Shown here: positions 8,411 through 18,668 of the stretch, one piece after another | Layout: every line of letters begins with the position of its first letter | Position numbering within the stretch: position 1 is the stretch's first letter | Source of the DNA: Methylobacterium sp. 77 | Lineage (GTDB): Bacteria; Pseudomonadota; Alphaproteobacteria; Rhizobiales; Beijerinckiaceae | DNA length: 64,000 bases | Reading direction: 5' to 3' | Assembly (NCBI RefSeq): GCF_000372825.1 | Contig: NZ_KB910516.1 | Span: forward strand, 2,895,825-2,959,824 | Made by a program: the position numbers and the translations under genes | The notes under the pieces: generated by a model | Database searches by the model: none | Told to the model about the DNA's origin: nothing | Seen by the model: the letters and a program-made list of their open reading frames with translations, nothing else

Positions 8411-8446
8411 AACAAAAAACCCGCCCCGCCTTGACGGCGGGACGGG
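8411..8446 (-). terminator. Intrinsic terminator of the phasin gene
   Basis: Read on the minus strand, an 11-bp stem (CCCGTCCCGCC with GGCGGGGCGGG, one mismatch) is followed by TTTTTTGTT. It lies 60 bases after the phasin stop at 8506. Confidence 0.85.
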
Positions 8447-8505
8447 CTCTTTCAGCGGACGGACAGGGAGCCCGCCGGGACAAGATCAGAACCGAGTCGC
8501 AAGAC

Positions 8506-8994
8506 TCAGTTGTTTGCGTTGCGGATGGCCTGCTCGGCATCGGCGCCGGCCTTGCGAGCCGCTTCCGTACCCTGCTCCATCGCCTTGCGGGTGTTCTCGG
8601 CGCCCTCCTGCATGGCGGCCTTGGCCTTCTCGGCGCCTTGCTGCATCGCACTCTGTGCGAGGCCGCCGAACTCCTTGGCCTGGGCCTGGATCGCGGCGAA
8701 CTGGCTGCGAACGAACTCGGCCTGATGCTGCATGGCTTCCTGCAGGTCGCGCGAGCGAACCAGCTTCTGGGCCAGATCGAAAGCGGCGTTCACGTTCTGC
8801 TCGGCGAACTCGAAGCCGCGGGCGGAGACGTCATGCGCGCTGGTGCGGGCCGTCTCGGCCGAGCCCTGGACGGTGTCGGCGGTTTTGCGAGCGGCGCCGA
8901 TGAACGAATCGAAGGCCTTGCGCGCCTGGTCGACGCTCTTCTCGGCGAAATCACGCATCTCGGCAGGCACTTCATAGTTCGGGGTATTGCTCAT
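8506..8994 (-). CDS. Phasin family protein (PHB granule-associated)
   Basis: A 162-aa, almost entirely helical amphipathic protein that coats poly-3-hydroxybutyrate granules. The start at ATG 8994 follows a strong AGAGGAG at 6 bases. The body has the phasin_2 pattern: an early EKSVDQARKAFDSF segment, a central FDLAQKLVRSRDLQE segment and a QxxFxxxQ-like EFVRSQFAAIQAQ, then an Ala/Glu/Gln coiled-coil tail in which MQQGAE and MQEGAE repeat. Single gene with its own terminator. A perfect inverted repeat 36 bases upstream of the start (9030-9044) suggests control by a PhaR-like repressor. Confidence 0.93.
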   Translation of the reverse strand: MSNTPNYEVPAEMRDFAEKSVDQARKAFDSFIGAARKTADTVQGSAETARTSAHDVSARGFEFAEQNVNAAFDLAQKLVRSRDLQEAMQHQAEFVRSQFAAIQAQAKEFGGLAQSAMQQGAEKAKAAMQEGAENTRKAMEQGTEAARKAGADAEQAIRNANN

Positions 8995-9029
8995 ATCCGT
9001 CTCCTCTGAACTTGCTTGTTGATCGTTTG

Positions 9030-9044
9030 TTGTGCGCTGCACAA
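9030..9044. promoter_or_regulatory. Candidate PhaR-type operator before the phasin gene
   Basis: TTGTGC-GCT-GCACAA is a perfect 6+6 inverted repeat with a 3-base centre. Its core TGC-N3-GCA resembles the CTGC-N3/4-GCAG motif reported for PhaR, the regulator of PHB and phasin genes. Assignment is by motif similarity and position only. Confidence 0.45.
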
Positions 9045-9196
9045 TAACACACCGCCCGCCCTATGCCACCCTCGGGCGTGGCATTAAGGATGACAAAAGG
9101 TAAACGCGCACCGGAGACGCTTGGTGTCCACATCGGCGGTGCGTTGCGGTTAAAAAAGGGCGCGAATCACCGGCGTGTCACGCGAAACGAGTGCGA

Positions 9197-12130
9197 ATGT
9201 TCGAAAAAGGGACTGAAAAGCCGACCTCTGACTCTGAACCGGACCTCGGCAAGCTTGTCCTGGACTGGAGCCGTGATTCGCGGTTCGGCCCCCGCTTGAG
9301 CGCGGCAGACGCCACTTGGCTTGTTCTGGATGGAACAGGCGAGCGGATTCTGCTGGCATCGGCCGCGGCGGAGCGGCTTCAGCGGGCGATCGCCACCGAT
9401 GATTCGGGTCGGATTGCCGAGGTGATTCGTCTGGCCGAGCAGATTCGCCCGCGCGGCCTGTCGCTCGATAAGCCGACCTTGGTGAAGCTGCGTTTCGAAT
9501 CACGCCGTCTCGGGCCGGCCACGACATGCCTGGTTCTGCGGACCAAGGACGGGTCGGGGCGCAATCTGCTCATCCTCGCGCCCCTCGACCGCGTGCCGGG
9601 TCTCCGCGCACTGGCTCCCAAAGCCGTCGCCGAGCCGGACATGCCGCAGACGGAGGCCACGGCGCCGATCGAGACTCCCCTCCTCGAGAACCTGCCGTCT
9701 CCGACCGGCCGCGTCGTCTGGAAAAGCGACGCCGACGACAGGCTGACCGACATTTCAGGCGCCGCCGCCGCTTCCATCAGGCCGGCCTTGATCGGCAAGA
9801 CATGGGCCGCCCTGTCCCAGACCCGCGCGCTGCTCGACGCCGAAGGGCTCCTGCTCGCCCTCGCCCAGCGCCGCACCTTCCGCGCGATCTCCGTCACCCT
9901 GCGGACCGATGGTGCCCCGGGCGCGCTGGACCTCGACATCTCGGGCACGCCGATCCAGCGTCCGGGCGCCGATTTCAGCGGCTTCAACGGTTTTGCCCTG
10001 GTGCGCCTATCGCTCGCGCCACCGGCACAGGAGCCGGAGACGCAGCAAGAACGAGAGGCCCCCGAGGACTCCGCCAGCAACAGCCCAACCAATCCGCCTC
10101 AGGTTGAGCGGGAGCGCGATGCGCACGGCATTGCCGAGGCGGATGCGGGCAAGGCGCCGGACTCCTCGCGCGCGCCGGCCTCCGAAGCCTCTGAATTTCC
10201 CAGGACGGAAGCGACGCCGGAGGCGGTTTTCCTGCCGGTGGCCGAAAACTGGAATGAGTTCGTCACCCCTCATGCGGATGCGGCCCCGTCGAAGGACAAT
10301 GTGCCAGCCCGAGAGCCCATCGTCGCAGCGTCCGAAAAGCCCCTGGACGAGAACGGCTTCGCAACAGAGTCCTCCCCGGTTCTTTCTCAGGATGTGGCGC
10401 CCTCGCAGGACGGCGGCTGGACGGCGTTCCAGGACCCTCACCTGTCCAGCCACGAGCATGCTGCGTTCCGCGAGATCGCCCGCGCCCTCGGTGCACGCTT
10501 TGCCGGCGATGCCGAAACCGACGAGCCGTCCGCAGCGGTGAAGTCGGGCGACGAGCGCGTGGCGAGCGGATCGGTGACTCCGTTCCCGACCATGATGGCG
10601 CGCTCTGCCGAGCCGGCATCCGACGACCCCACGATGGCCGTGGCGGCGACGCTGGAGCGGCTGCCCGATGGCGTGATGGTCTATCGCGGGTCCAGCGTCC
10701 TGTTCGCCAACCGCCGATTGCTCACGATGGCGGGGTTTGCCGAGCTTGCCGACCTCGCGGCGTCCGGCGGCATCGGCAGGCTGTTCGGGGGGCTCGTCCC
10801 GCACGAGCGCACCGTGAGCGGTGCGCCTGCCATCCTCACGACGGCGGCAGGCAGTCGCCTGAGCGTCGACATGCAGGCCTCCGAGCTTGATTGGGGCGGC
10901 ACGCCTGCCCAACTCCTCCTCATCCGCGACGCGGCCGCGAGCGAACCCGCCCGCGAACGGGTCGCGCTACAGATCGCCGATGCCTTCGCCGGAGCCCGTG
11001 CCGCCGACGCGCAGGCGGTGCTCGACAGCCTCGACGATGCCATCATCACGCTCGACCGGAATGCGAGGATCATCGGGCTCAACCGCAGCGCGGCGACCAC
11101 CTTCGGTCTCGATCCGCGCGAGATCGTCGGCGCCGGCATCCTCAGCCTGTTCGCGCCGGAGAGCGCCGTCGACGTGCTCGCCAGCATTCACGGCGTCGCC
11201 GGCCCGGACCGGGACGTTGGCGCGCACACCACTCCCGATGTCATCGGCTGCACGGCCGCCGGCATGCTGCCGATGGTGATCAGGGTCGCCCCGCTCGCAG
11301 GGCGCGACGATGGCCGAATGGCCATGACGGTCCGGGATGTCCGCGTCGCGAGAAGCGTCGCCGCCGAGGCCTCGAGCGCTCGGCGCGCGGCGGAATATGC
11401 GAGCGCGCGCAAATCCGACTTCCTCGCCCGGATCAGCCACGAAATCCGCACGCCGATGAACGGCATCCTCGGCTTCGCCGACATGATGCTCGCCGAGCCG
11501 TTCGGACCGATCGGCAACGAGCGTTACCGCGACTATCTCGGCGACATCCACGCCTCGGGCAAGCACGTGCTCAGTCTCGTCAACGATCTCCTCGACCTCG
11601 CCAAGATCGAGGCGGGACGCCTCGACCTGACTTTCGCGGAAGTGCCTCTGAACGACGTGGTCACGCATTGCGTCGCGATGTTGCAGCCCCAGGCGTTGCG
11701 CGACCGGATCGTCGTGCGCACGAGCTTCTCCAACGACCTTCCGATCCTCGTCGCTGACGAGCGCTCGGTGCGGCAGGCTGCGCTCAACATCATCGCCAAC
11801 GCAATCGCCTTCACCGAGGCCGGCGGACAGGTCATCGTCTCCACCACCTTGGCCGACCGGGGCGAGATCGCCCTCAGGGTGCGCGACACCGGGATCGGAA
11901 TGACGCCGGACGAGGTCGAGACCGCCCTCGAACCGTTCCGGCAGATCGCCGTATCGGGGCCGGCCAAGGGAAGGCCGGACGGGCGAAGCGCGGGGACAGG
12001 CCTCGGCCTGCCTCTGACGAAGGCCTTGGTCGAGGCCAATCACGGGCGCTTCCGGATCGAGAGCCGGAAGGACGAAGGCACCCTGGTCGAGATGCTGTTC
12101 CCGCCGCAGGCAGTGACGAAAACCGCGTGA
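9197..12130 (+). CDS. PAS-domain sensor histidine kinase, PdhS/PleC/DivJ type
   Basis: A large cytoplasmic histidine kinase (977 aa) with no transmembrane segment. Residues 1-270 form an N-terminal sensory region, followed by a long acidic Pro/Glu/Ala-rich linker to about 470. Two PAS-like domains follow near 480-600 (LERLPDGVMVYRG) and 610-730 (LDSLDDAIITLDRNARIIG). The HisKA box ISHEIRTPMNGILGFADMM has the phosphoacceptor His near residue 748. The N box (NIIANAIAFTEAGG), G1 (DTGIGM) and G2 (GTGLGLPL) complete the ATPase domain. The segment FGPIGNERYRDYLGDIHASG with DLLDLAKIEAGRL is the hallmark of the rhizobial PdhS/PleC/DivJ group, which acts on DivK/PleD to steer asymmetric division. GTG 9191 is also in frame. 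Which paralogue this is cannot be decided from the sequence alone. Confidence 0.85.
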   Translation: MFEKGTEKPTSDSEPDLGKLVLDWSRDSRFGPRLSAADATWLVLDGTGERILLASAAAERLQRAIATDDSGRIAEVIRLAEQIRPRGLSLDKPTLVKLRFESRRLGPATTCLVLRTKDGSGRNLLILAPLDRVPGLRALAPKAVAEPDMPQTEATAPIETPLLENLPSPTGRVVWKSDADDRLTDISGAAAASIRPALIGKTWAALSQTRALLDAEGLLLALAQRRTFRAISVTLRTDGAPGALDLDISGTPIQRPGADFSGFNGFALVRLSLAPPAQEPETQQEREAPEDSASNSPTNPPQVERERDAHGIAEADAGKAPDSSRAPASEASEFPRTEATPEAVFLPVAENWNEFVTPHADAAPSKDNVPAREPIVAASEKPLDENGFATESSPVLSQDVAPSQDGGWTAFQDPHLSSHEHAAFREIARALGARFAGDAETDEPSAAVKSGDERVASGSVTPFPTMMARSAEPASDDPTMAVAATLERLPDGVMVYRGSSVLFANRRLLTMAGFAELADLAASGGIGRLFGGLVPHERTVSGAPAILTTAAGSRLSVDMQASELDWGGTPAQLLLIRDAAASEPARERVALQIADAFAGARAADAQAVLDSLDDAIITLDRNARIIGLNRSAATTFGLDPREIVGAGILSLFAPESAVDVLASIHGVAGPDRDVGAHTTPDVIGCTAAGMLPMVIRVAPLAGRDDGRMAMTVRDVRVARSVAAEASSARRAAEYASARKSDFLARISHEIRTPMNGILGFADMMLAEPFGPIGNERYRDYLGDIHASGKHVLSLVNDLLDLAKIEAGRLDLTFAEVPLNDVVTHCVAMLQPQALRDRIVVRTSFSNDLPILVADERSVRQAALNIIANAIAFTEAGGQVIVSTTLADRGEIALRVRDTGIGMTPDEVETALEPFRQIAVSGPAKGRPDGRSAGTGLGLPLTKALVEANHGRFRIESRKDEGTLVEMLFPPQAVTKTA

Positions 12131-12135
12131 TTTAA

Positions 12136-12156
12136 GAGACGAGCCCGGCTCGTCTC
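12136..12156 (+). terminator. Hairpin after the histidine kinase gene
   Basis: GAGACGAGC and GCTCGTCTC form a perfect 9-bp stem with a 3-nt loop, starting 6 bases after the stop. There is no T run, so it may stabilise the 3' end rather than terminate. Confidence 0.45.
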
Positions 12157-12271
12157 ACGGCCTTGCATCTGGCATCATCCGGCGGGCATGCGCAGTGCAT
12201 CGTGCGGCGCATCGCGCGATCGATGGGGGCCGACCATGCGGCCATCGAGGAGCGGCCACGATGCAGCACCC

Positions 12272-13588
12272 ATGACGAGGCACCGATTGCGGCCGTTGGC
12301 CGTTGCGGCCCTGCTCTCCACGCTCTGCCTGCCGGCCGCGGCGGCCGAGCCCGTCCGCGTGACCCTCCTCACCAATCGCACCGGCCCCAACTCCGCCATC
12401 GGCGCTCGAGTCGCCAACGGCATGCACGATTATCTGGAGTTGCTGAACCAGCGCGACGGCGGGATCGGCTCTGTGCCGATCCTGGTCGAGGAATGCGAGG
12501 TGGCCTCGGACGTCGAACGCGCCCGCAACTGCTATGCCGCGGCCCGGGAGGCCGGGTCGGTCCTGATCACCACGCCCGACAGGGGCGTCACCTTGGCGTT
12601 GCTGCAGCCGTCCTCGCGCGACCGGATCCCGATCCTGTCCCTCGCCGACGGTTTCCCTGCCGGCACGCGCGGCGACCTCCTCCCATGGGTGTTCAACCCC
12701 TCCGCCACCGTGCTCGGCGGCATGACGATCGCCATCCGATATCTCGCGAACAGGCTCGGAGGTCTGTCCGAGTTGCAAGGCCTCTCCATCGGCCTCGTCT
12801 ACAGCGACGCGCGCGCCGACCCTTCCGCCCTCGCCGTCCTGCGGGAGCTGGCCACGCGCTACGGCTTCTCGACGCCTCTCTTCGCGGATGACGAGACCGA
12901 AGCCGGCAAGGCCGCCTTGTGGACGCGCATCGCCGCCTCGCCCCCCGACCACATCCTGCTGCTCGGACAAGGGACGCAGAGCGGCGCCTCCGTCGAGGAG
13001 GCCCTCAAGGTCGGCTTCCCGCCGGATCGGATGATCGCCCTGCGCTGGCCCGACCAGGATGGCATCCGCCGCACGGGGTCGGCGAGTCGAGGCTTCAAGG
13101 AGGTCAGCCGCCACGCTTTCGGCGATGCCTTTCCGGCTTTCGACGCCATCGACCTCTTCGTCACCGATCGCGGGCTGTCCTCGACGCCGAAGGACGGCTC
13201 GGGCGAAACCCACTACAACCGTGGCGTCTACAACGCCGTGCTGGCCGCCGAAGCGATCGCCGAGGCTCAGAGAGCGCGGCGCGGCGCGCCGGTGCGCGGC
13301 GAGGACGTTCGCCGCAGCTTCGAGAGCCTGTCCGTGGACGAAAGCCGCTGGAAGGTGTTCGGGCTGGCGGGCTTCGCCCATTCCGTCACCCTCACCTGCC
13401 GCGACCATGGCGGCCGCCCGGCCGGCTTCATACAGGTCTGGGACGGCGCCAAATGGCTTCGGGCAGCGGGGGCCGTGCCGCAGATGAACGATCTGGTGGA
13501 AGCCCGCCTCGATGCGGTGGTGGCCGATTTCCGCACCGCAAACCCGGACTGGCCGGCCAGGACCGAACCCTGCGCGCCGCCACCTTGA
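12272..13588 (+). CDS. Periplasmic binding protein of the branched-chain amino-acid type (orphan)
   Basis: A 438-aa type I periplasmic-binding-fold protein (Leu/Ile/Val-binding family). ATG 12272 gives a clean signal peptide (MTRHRLRPLAVAALLSTLC... ending AAAAE). The mature part opens with VRVTLLTNRTGPNSAIG and contains the family phrase LELLNQRDGGIG, with later GVYNAVLAAEAIAEA. No permease or ATPase genes are nearby, so it may work with a distant transporter or act as a sensor subunit. It is followed 98 bp later by a small secreted protein in the same orientation. The ligand is not predictable; amino acids, amides or aromatic acids are typical for the family. Confidence 0.85.
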   Translation: MTRHRLRPLAVAALLSTLCLPAAAAEPVRVTLLTNRTGPNSAIGARVANGMHDYLELLNQRDGGIGSVPILVEECEVASDVERARNCYAAAREAGSVLITTPDRGVTLALLQPSSRDRIPILSLADGFPAGTRGDLLPWVFNPSATVLGGMTIAIRYLANRLGGLSELQGLSIGLVYSDARADPSALAVLRELATRYGFSTPLFADDETEAGKAALWTRIAASPPDHILLLGQGTQSGASVEEALKVGFPPDRMIALRWPDQDGIRRTGSASRGFKEVSRHAFGDAFPAFDAIDLFVTDRGLSSTPKDGSGETHYNRGVYNAVLAAEAIAEAQRARRGAPVRGEDVRRSFESLSVDESRWKVFGLAGFAHSVTLTCRDHGGRPAGFIQVWDGAKWLRAAGAVPQMNDLVEARLDAVVADFRTANPDWPARTEPCAPPP

Positions 13589-13686
13589 ATTCTGTGGCGA
13601 TTCCGGGAAGCGAGGAGCACAGGCAACCGGGAACGCCCGCACCCGTTCTTCTGTCCATACTTGCGAAGAACTTCAGGAGAACGTCC

Positions 13687-13977
13687 ATGCGTGCGTCCAT
13701 CCTCGCCCTCGTATCGGCCCTTGCCGTGACCGGGCTTTCGGCGACGGGCCTGTCCCTCAGCGGCACCGCCGCCTACGCCCAGGGCGCCGGCACGTCGCAG
13801 CCCTCCGGCGGCAACGTCGAATCCGCCGGCCAATTTCGAAACATCGCCCCCACCGGCGTCACCAAGCCCCCGGGTGCGGCGGCCGCGGCCGACACGCCGC
13901 TGAAGCCGGCCGAGCGCCGCAAGCAGCGTAAGACCGAAGGTTCCGGGATCAAGGGGATCTGCATCGGCTGCAACTGA
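13687..13977 (+). CDS. Small secreted protein ending in a GICIGCN motif
   Basis: A 96-aa exported protein. ATG 13687 follows AGGAGA at 6 bases. Residues 1-33 are a long signal peptide ending AAYAQ. The mature 60 residues are Gly/Ala/Pro-rich and then basic (KPAERRKQRKTEG), finishing in KGICIGCN with two Cys three apart in the last six residues. The family is unknown to me. The terminal Cys pair could bind metal, form a disulphide or be a thioredoxin substrate. It lies between the orphan binding protein and acs. Confidence 0.7.
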   Translation: MRASILALVSALAVTGLSATGLSLSGTAAYAQGAGTSQPSGGNVESAGQFRNIAPTGVTKPPGAAAAADTPLKPAERRKQRKTEGSGIKGICIGCN

Positions 13978-14146
13978 TCCTTGCGCCGGCGATGCCGAGG
14001 AGTATTCCCCCAAAAGGGGGGTACAGGCGCCGGTGCATCCGTCCCCTTCGCGCTTGCGATCCGTCTGTCCCTGCGCCTAAGAACAGATTGGAAGTCCCGG
14101 CTGCGCGGTTCTCGCGATACGATCGGTCACCAACAGGGAAAACGTC

Positions 14147-16096
<1,950 letters not shown>

Positions 16097-16333
16097 ACGC
16101 AGCGTTTTCCGCAACGAACCGGCGCGCCTCGCATGGGGTGCGCCGGACGATCGCTTATTCCAACTTCGAATGATCGCCTCGGCCGTTTCGTGTGTCCCGA
16201 TGCCTGCGTCAAAGGGACTTGGGACACGGGACCGTTTTGAGCCGCATCGATCGCATTCGCCCCCATCATCACACGACAACTCAAGCCGAAAGCTCCGCTC
16301 AGAAGAGCAACGGCATTTAGGGAAGGTAACGCC

Positions 16334-16642
16334 ATGTCTGATATCGAGACTGCGCGGATCGCGCAGAACCCGCATTTCAAGGAGCTCGTCCACGAGCGCA
16401 CGCGGTTCGGCTGGACGCTGACGATCCTGATGCTGCTCGTCTATTTCGGCTTCATCGGTCTCATCGCCTTCGACAAGTCGCTGCTGGCGGTGAAGATCGG
16501 CGGCGGCACCGCCTCCCTCGGCCTGGTCCTCGGCGTCGCCGTGATCGTCTTCGCCTTCATTCTCACCGGCATCTACGTCCAGCGCGCCAACGGCCGCTTC
16601 GACGATCTGACCGCCGCGCTCAAGCGAGACCTCGGCCGATGA
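16334..16642 (+). CDS. DUF485 (YjcH-like) inner-membrane protein
   Basis: A 102-aa membrane protein with two hydrophobic segments (about residues 25-47 and 57-82). The N-terminal [16 protein letters not shown] is the DUF485 signature. In E. coli the equivalent yjcH lies between acs and actP, and the same order is seen here. It overlaps the next gene by 4 bases, so the two are translationally coupled. The function is thought to support ActP, but this is not established. A GGAAGG precedes the start. Confidence 0.93.
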   Translation: MSDIETARIAQNPHFKELVHERTRFGWTLTILMLLVYFGFIGLIAFDKSLLAVKIGGGTASLGLVLGVAVIVFAFILTGIYVQRANGRFDDLTAALKRDLGR

Positions 16643-18333
16643 TCCGCTCAGCGCATCCCATCGCTCTCGGCACCACCCTCGCCGTGATCCTCGCCGGTGC
16701 GGCCTATGCCGCCGGCCCGGATATCGGTGCCGTCACGAAGGCACCGACGAACTGGCCGGCCATCGGCATGTTCGCGTTCTTCGTGCTCTTCACCCTCGGC
16801 ATTACCTACAAAGCCGCCAAGGGCACAAAGTCGGCCTCCGACTTCTACGCCGCGGGCGGCGGCATCTCGGCCGGCACCAACTCGCTGGCGATCGCCGGCG
16901 ACTACATGTCGGCGGCCTCGTTCCTCGGCATCTCGGGCCTCGTCTACACGTCGGGCTTCGACGGCCTGATCTACTCCACCGGCTTCCTCGTCGGCTGGCC
17001 CATCGTGCTGTTCCTCATTGCCGAACGCTTGCGCAACCTCGGCAAGTTCACCTTCGCCGACGTGGCCTCGTTCCGCCTCGACCAGACCTCGATCCGCATC
17101 ATCTCGGCGGTGGGCACCCTCGTCGTCGTGGCCTTCTACCTAATCGCCCAGATGGTCGGCGCGGGGAAGCTGATCCAGCTCCTGTTCGGCCTCGAATACC
17201 TCTATGCCGTGGTGATCGTCGGCGTGCTGATGATCGTCTACGTGGCGTTCGGCGGCATGAAGGCCACCACCTGGGTCCAGGTGATCAAGGCCTGCCTGCT
17301 TCTCGGCGGCGCCACCTTCATGGCCGGCGCGGTGCTGTACAAGTACGGCTTCAATCCCGAGGCGCTGTTCTCGGCGGCCGTCGCGACCCACCCGAAGGGC
17401 GATTCCATCATGGCGCCGGGCGGCCTCGTCTCGAACCCGATCGAGGCGATCTCGCTCGGCGTCGGCCTGATGTTCGGCACCGCCGGTCTGCCGCACATCC
17501 TGATGCGCTTCTTCACCGTTTCCGATGCCCAGGCAGCCCGCAAGTCGGTGTTCTACGCCACCGGCCTGATCGGCTACTTCTACATCCTCACTTTCATCAT
17601 CGGCTTCGGCGGCATCGCCCTGCTGATGTCCGACCCGGCCTATTTCAAGCTCGACGCGGCGGGCGCCTTCGACAAGCTCAAGGGCATGGTCGGCGGCACC
17701 AACATGGTCGCGGTGAACCTCGCCAACGCCGTCGGCGGTCCCTACTTCCTCGGCTTCATCTCGGCGGTGGCCTTCGCGACCATCCTCGCGGTAGTGGCCG
17801 GCCTGACGCTCGCCGGCGCCTCGGCCGTCAGCCACGATCTCTATGCCAGCGTCATCGCCCGCGGGCGCACCAACGAAGCCTCGGAGGTCCGGCTCTCCAA
17901 GATCTCGGCGGTCGTCATCGGCATCGTGGCGATCTATCTCGGCTACGTCTTCGAGAACCAGAACGTCGCCTTCATGGTCGGCCTCGCGTTCTCGGTGGCG
18001 GCGAGCTGCAACTTCCCCATCCTCACCATGTCGATCCTGTGGCGGGGCACGACCACCTGGGGCGCACTCATCGGCGGCTTCGTCGGTCTCACCGCGGCCG
18101 TCGGGATGGTGATCCTGTCGAAGGCGGTGTGGGTGACGACCTTCGGCAATCCGGTGGCGATCTTCCCCTACGACAACCCGGCCCTGTTCTCGATGCCGCT
18201 CGCCTTCCTCACGATCTACGTCGTGTCGAAACTCGACAACACCGCCAGGGCCAAGCGTGAGCGGGCGCTGTTCGATGCGCAGTTCGTGCGGTCGGAGACC
18301 GGCATCGGCGCGTCGGGCGCCAACGCCCACTGA
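16639..18333 (+). CDS. actP: Cation/acetate symporter
   Basis: A sodium:solute symporter (SSS) family permease taking up acetate and perhaps other short carboxylates with a cation. It has 564 aa, a cleavable-looking N-terminal segment (ending AAYAAG) and about 13 transmembrane helices. Family phrases include [31 protein letters not shown] and [11 protein letters not shown], the SSS core around the Na+ site. It overlaps the DUF485 gene by ATGA. A 13-bp hairpin follows the stop. Both neighbours and sequence support the actP name. Confidence 0.95.
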   Translation: MIRSAHPIALGTTLAVILAGAAYAAGPDIGAVTKAPTNWPAIGMFAFFVLFTLGITYKAAKGTKSASDFYAAGGGISAGTNSLAIAGDYMSAASFLGISGLVYTSGFDGLIYSTGFLVGWPIVLFLIAERLRNLGKFTFADVASFRLDQTSIRIISAVGTLVVVAFYLIAQMVGAGKLIQLLFGLEYLYAVVIVGVLMIVYVAFGGMKATTWVQVIKACLLLGGATFMAGAVLYKYGFNPEALFSAAVATHPKGDSIMAPGGLVSNPIEAISLGVGLMFGTAGLPHILMRFFTVSDAQAARKSVFYATGLIGYFYILTFIIGFGGIALLMSDPAYFKLDAAGAFDKLKGMVGGTNMVAVNLANAVGGPYFLGFISAVAFATILAVVAGLTLAGASAVSHDLYASVIARGRTNEASEVRLSKISAVVIGIVAIYLGYVFENQNVAFMVGLAFSVAASCNFPILTMSILWRGTTTWGALIGGFVGLTAAVGMVILSKAVWVTTFGNPVAIFPYDNPALFSMPLAFLTIYVVSKLDNTARAKRERALFDAQFVRSETGIGASGANAH

Positions 18334-18361
18334 ACCCTCCGAGCCCCCCCATCGAGTCCCT

Positions 18362-18391
18362 GAAAGGGCGCGGCGCGAGCCGCGCCCTTTC
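18362..18391 (+). terminator. Stem-loop terminator after actP
   Basis: GAAAGGGCGCGGC and GCCGCGCCCTTTC form a perfect 13-bp stem with a GCGA loop, 28 bases after the actP stop. The following bases are CCGTTCTC, so it lacks a proper T run. Confidence 0.7.
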
Positions 18392-18668
18392 CCGTTCTCA
18401 GTACTCATCCGCGGGACAAGTTCGCTTAGAGACTAGAAAGAGACATCTGCACACAAAAACGTGAGCACCGTGCACTCGCGCAGCGTTTTCACTCTTGGGC
18501 GAAATCAAGGCGTGAGGTAGCGTCGACCGCTCTCATTCATGTGAGCGTGAAGACCAATGCGCGCCGGGACTTAGCCAACTGCGAACGCCACCGCAGCGGC
18601 CGTGTCTTCGACGTGATGGAAGCCAGGCCTGTAAAAGCCTGGAAGTAAAAAAATCTGGAGGAGTTTCC

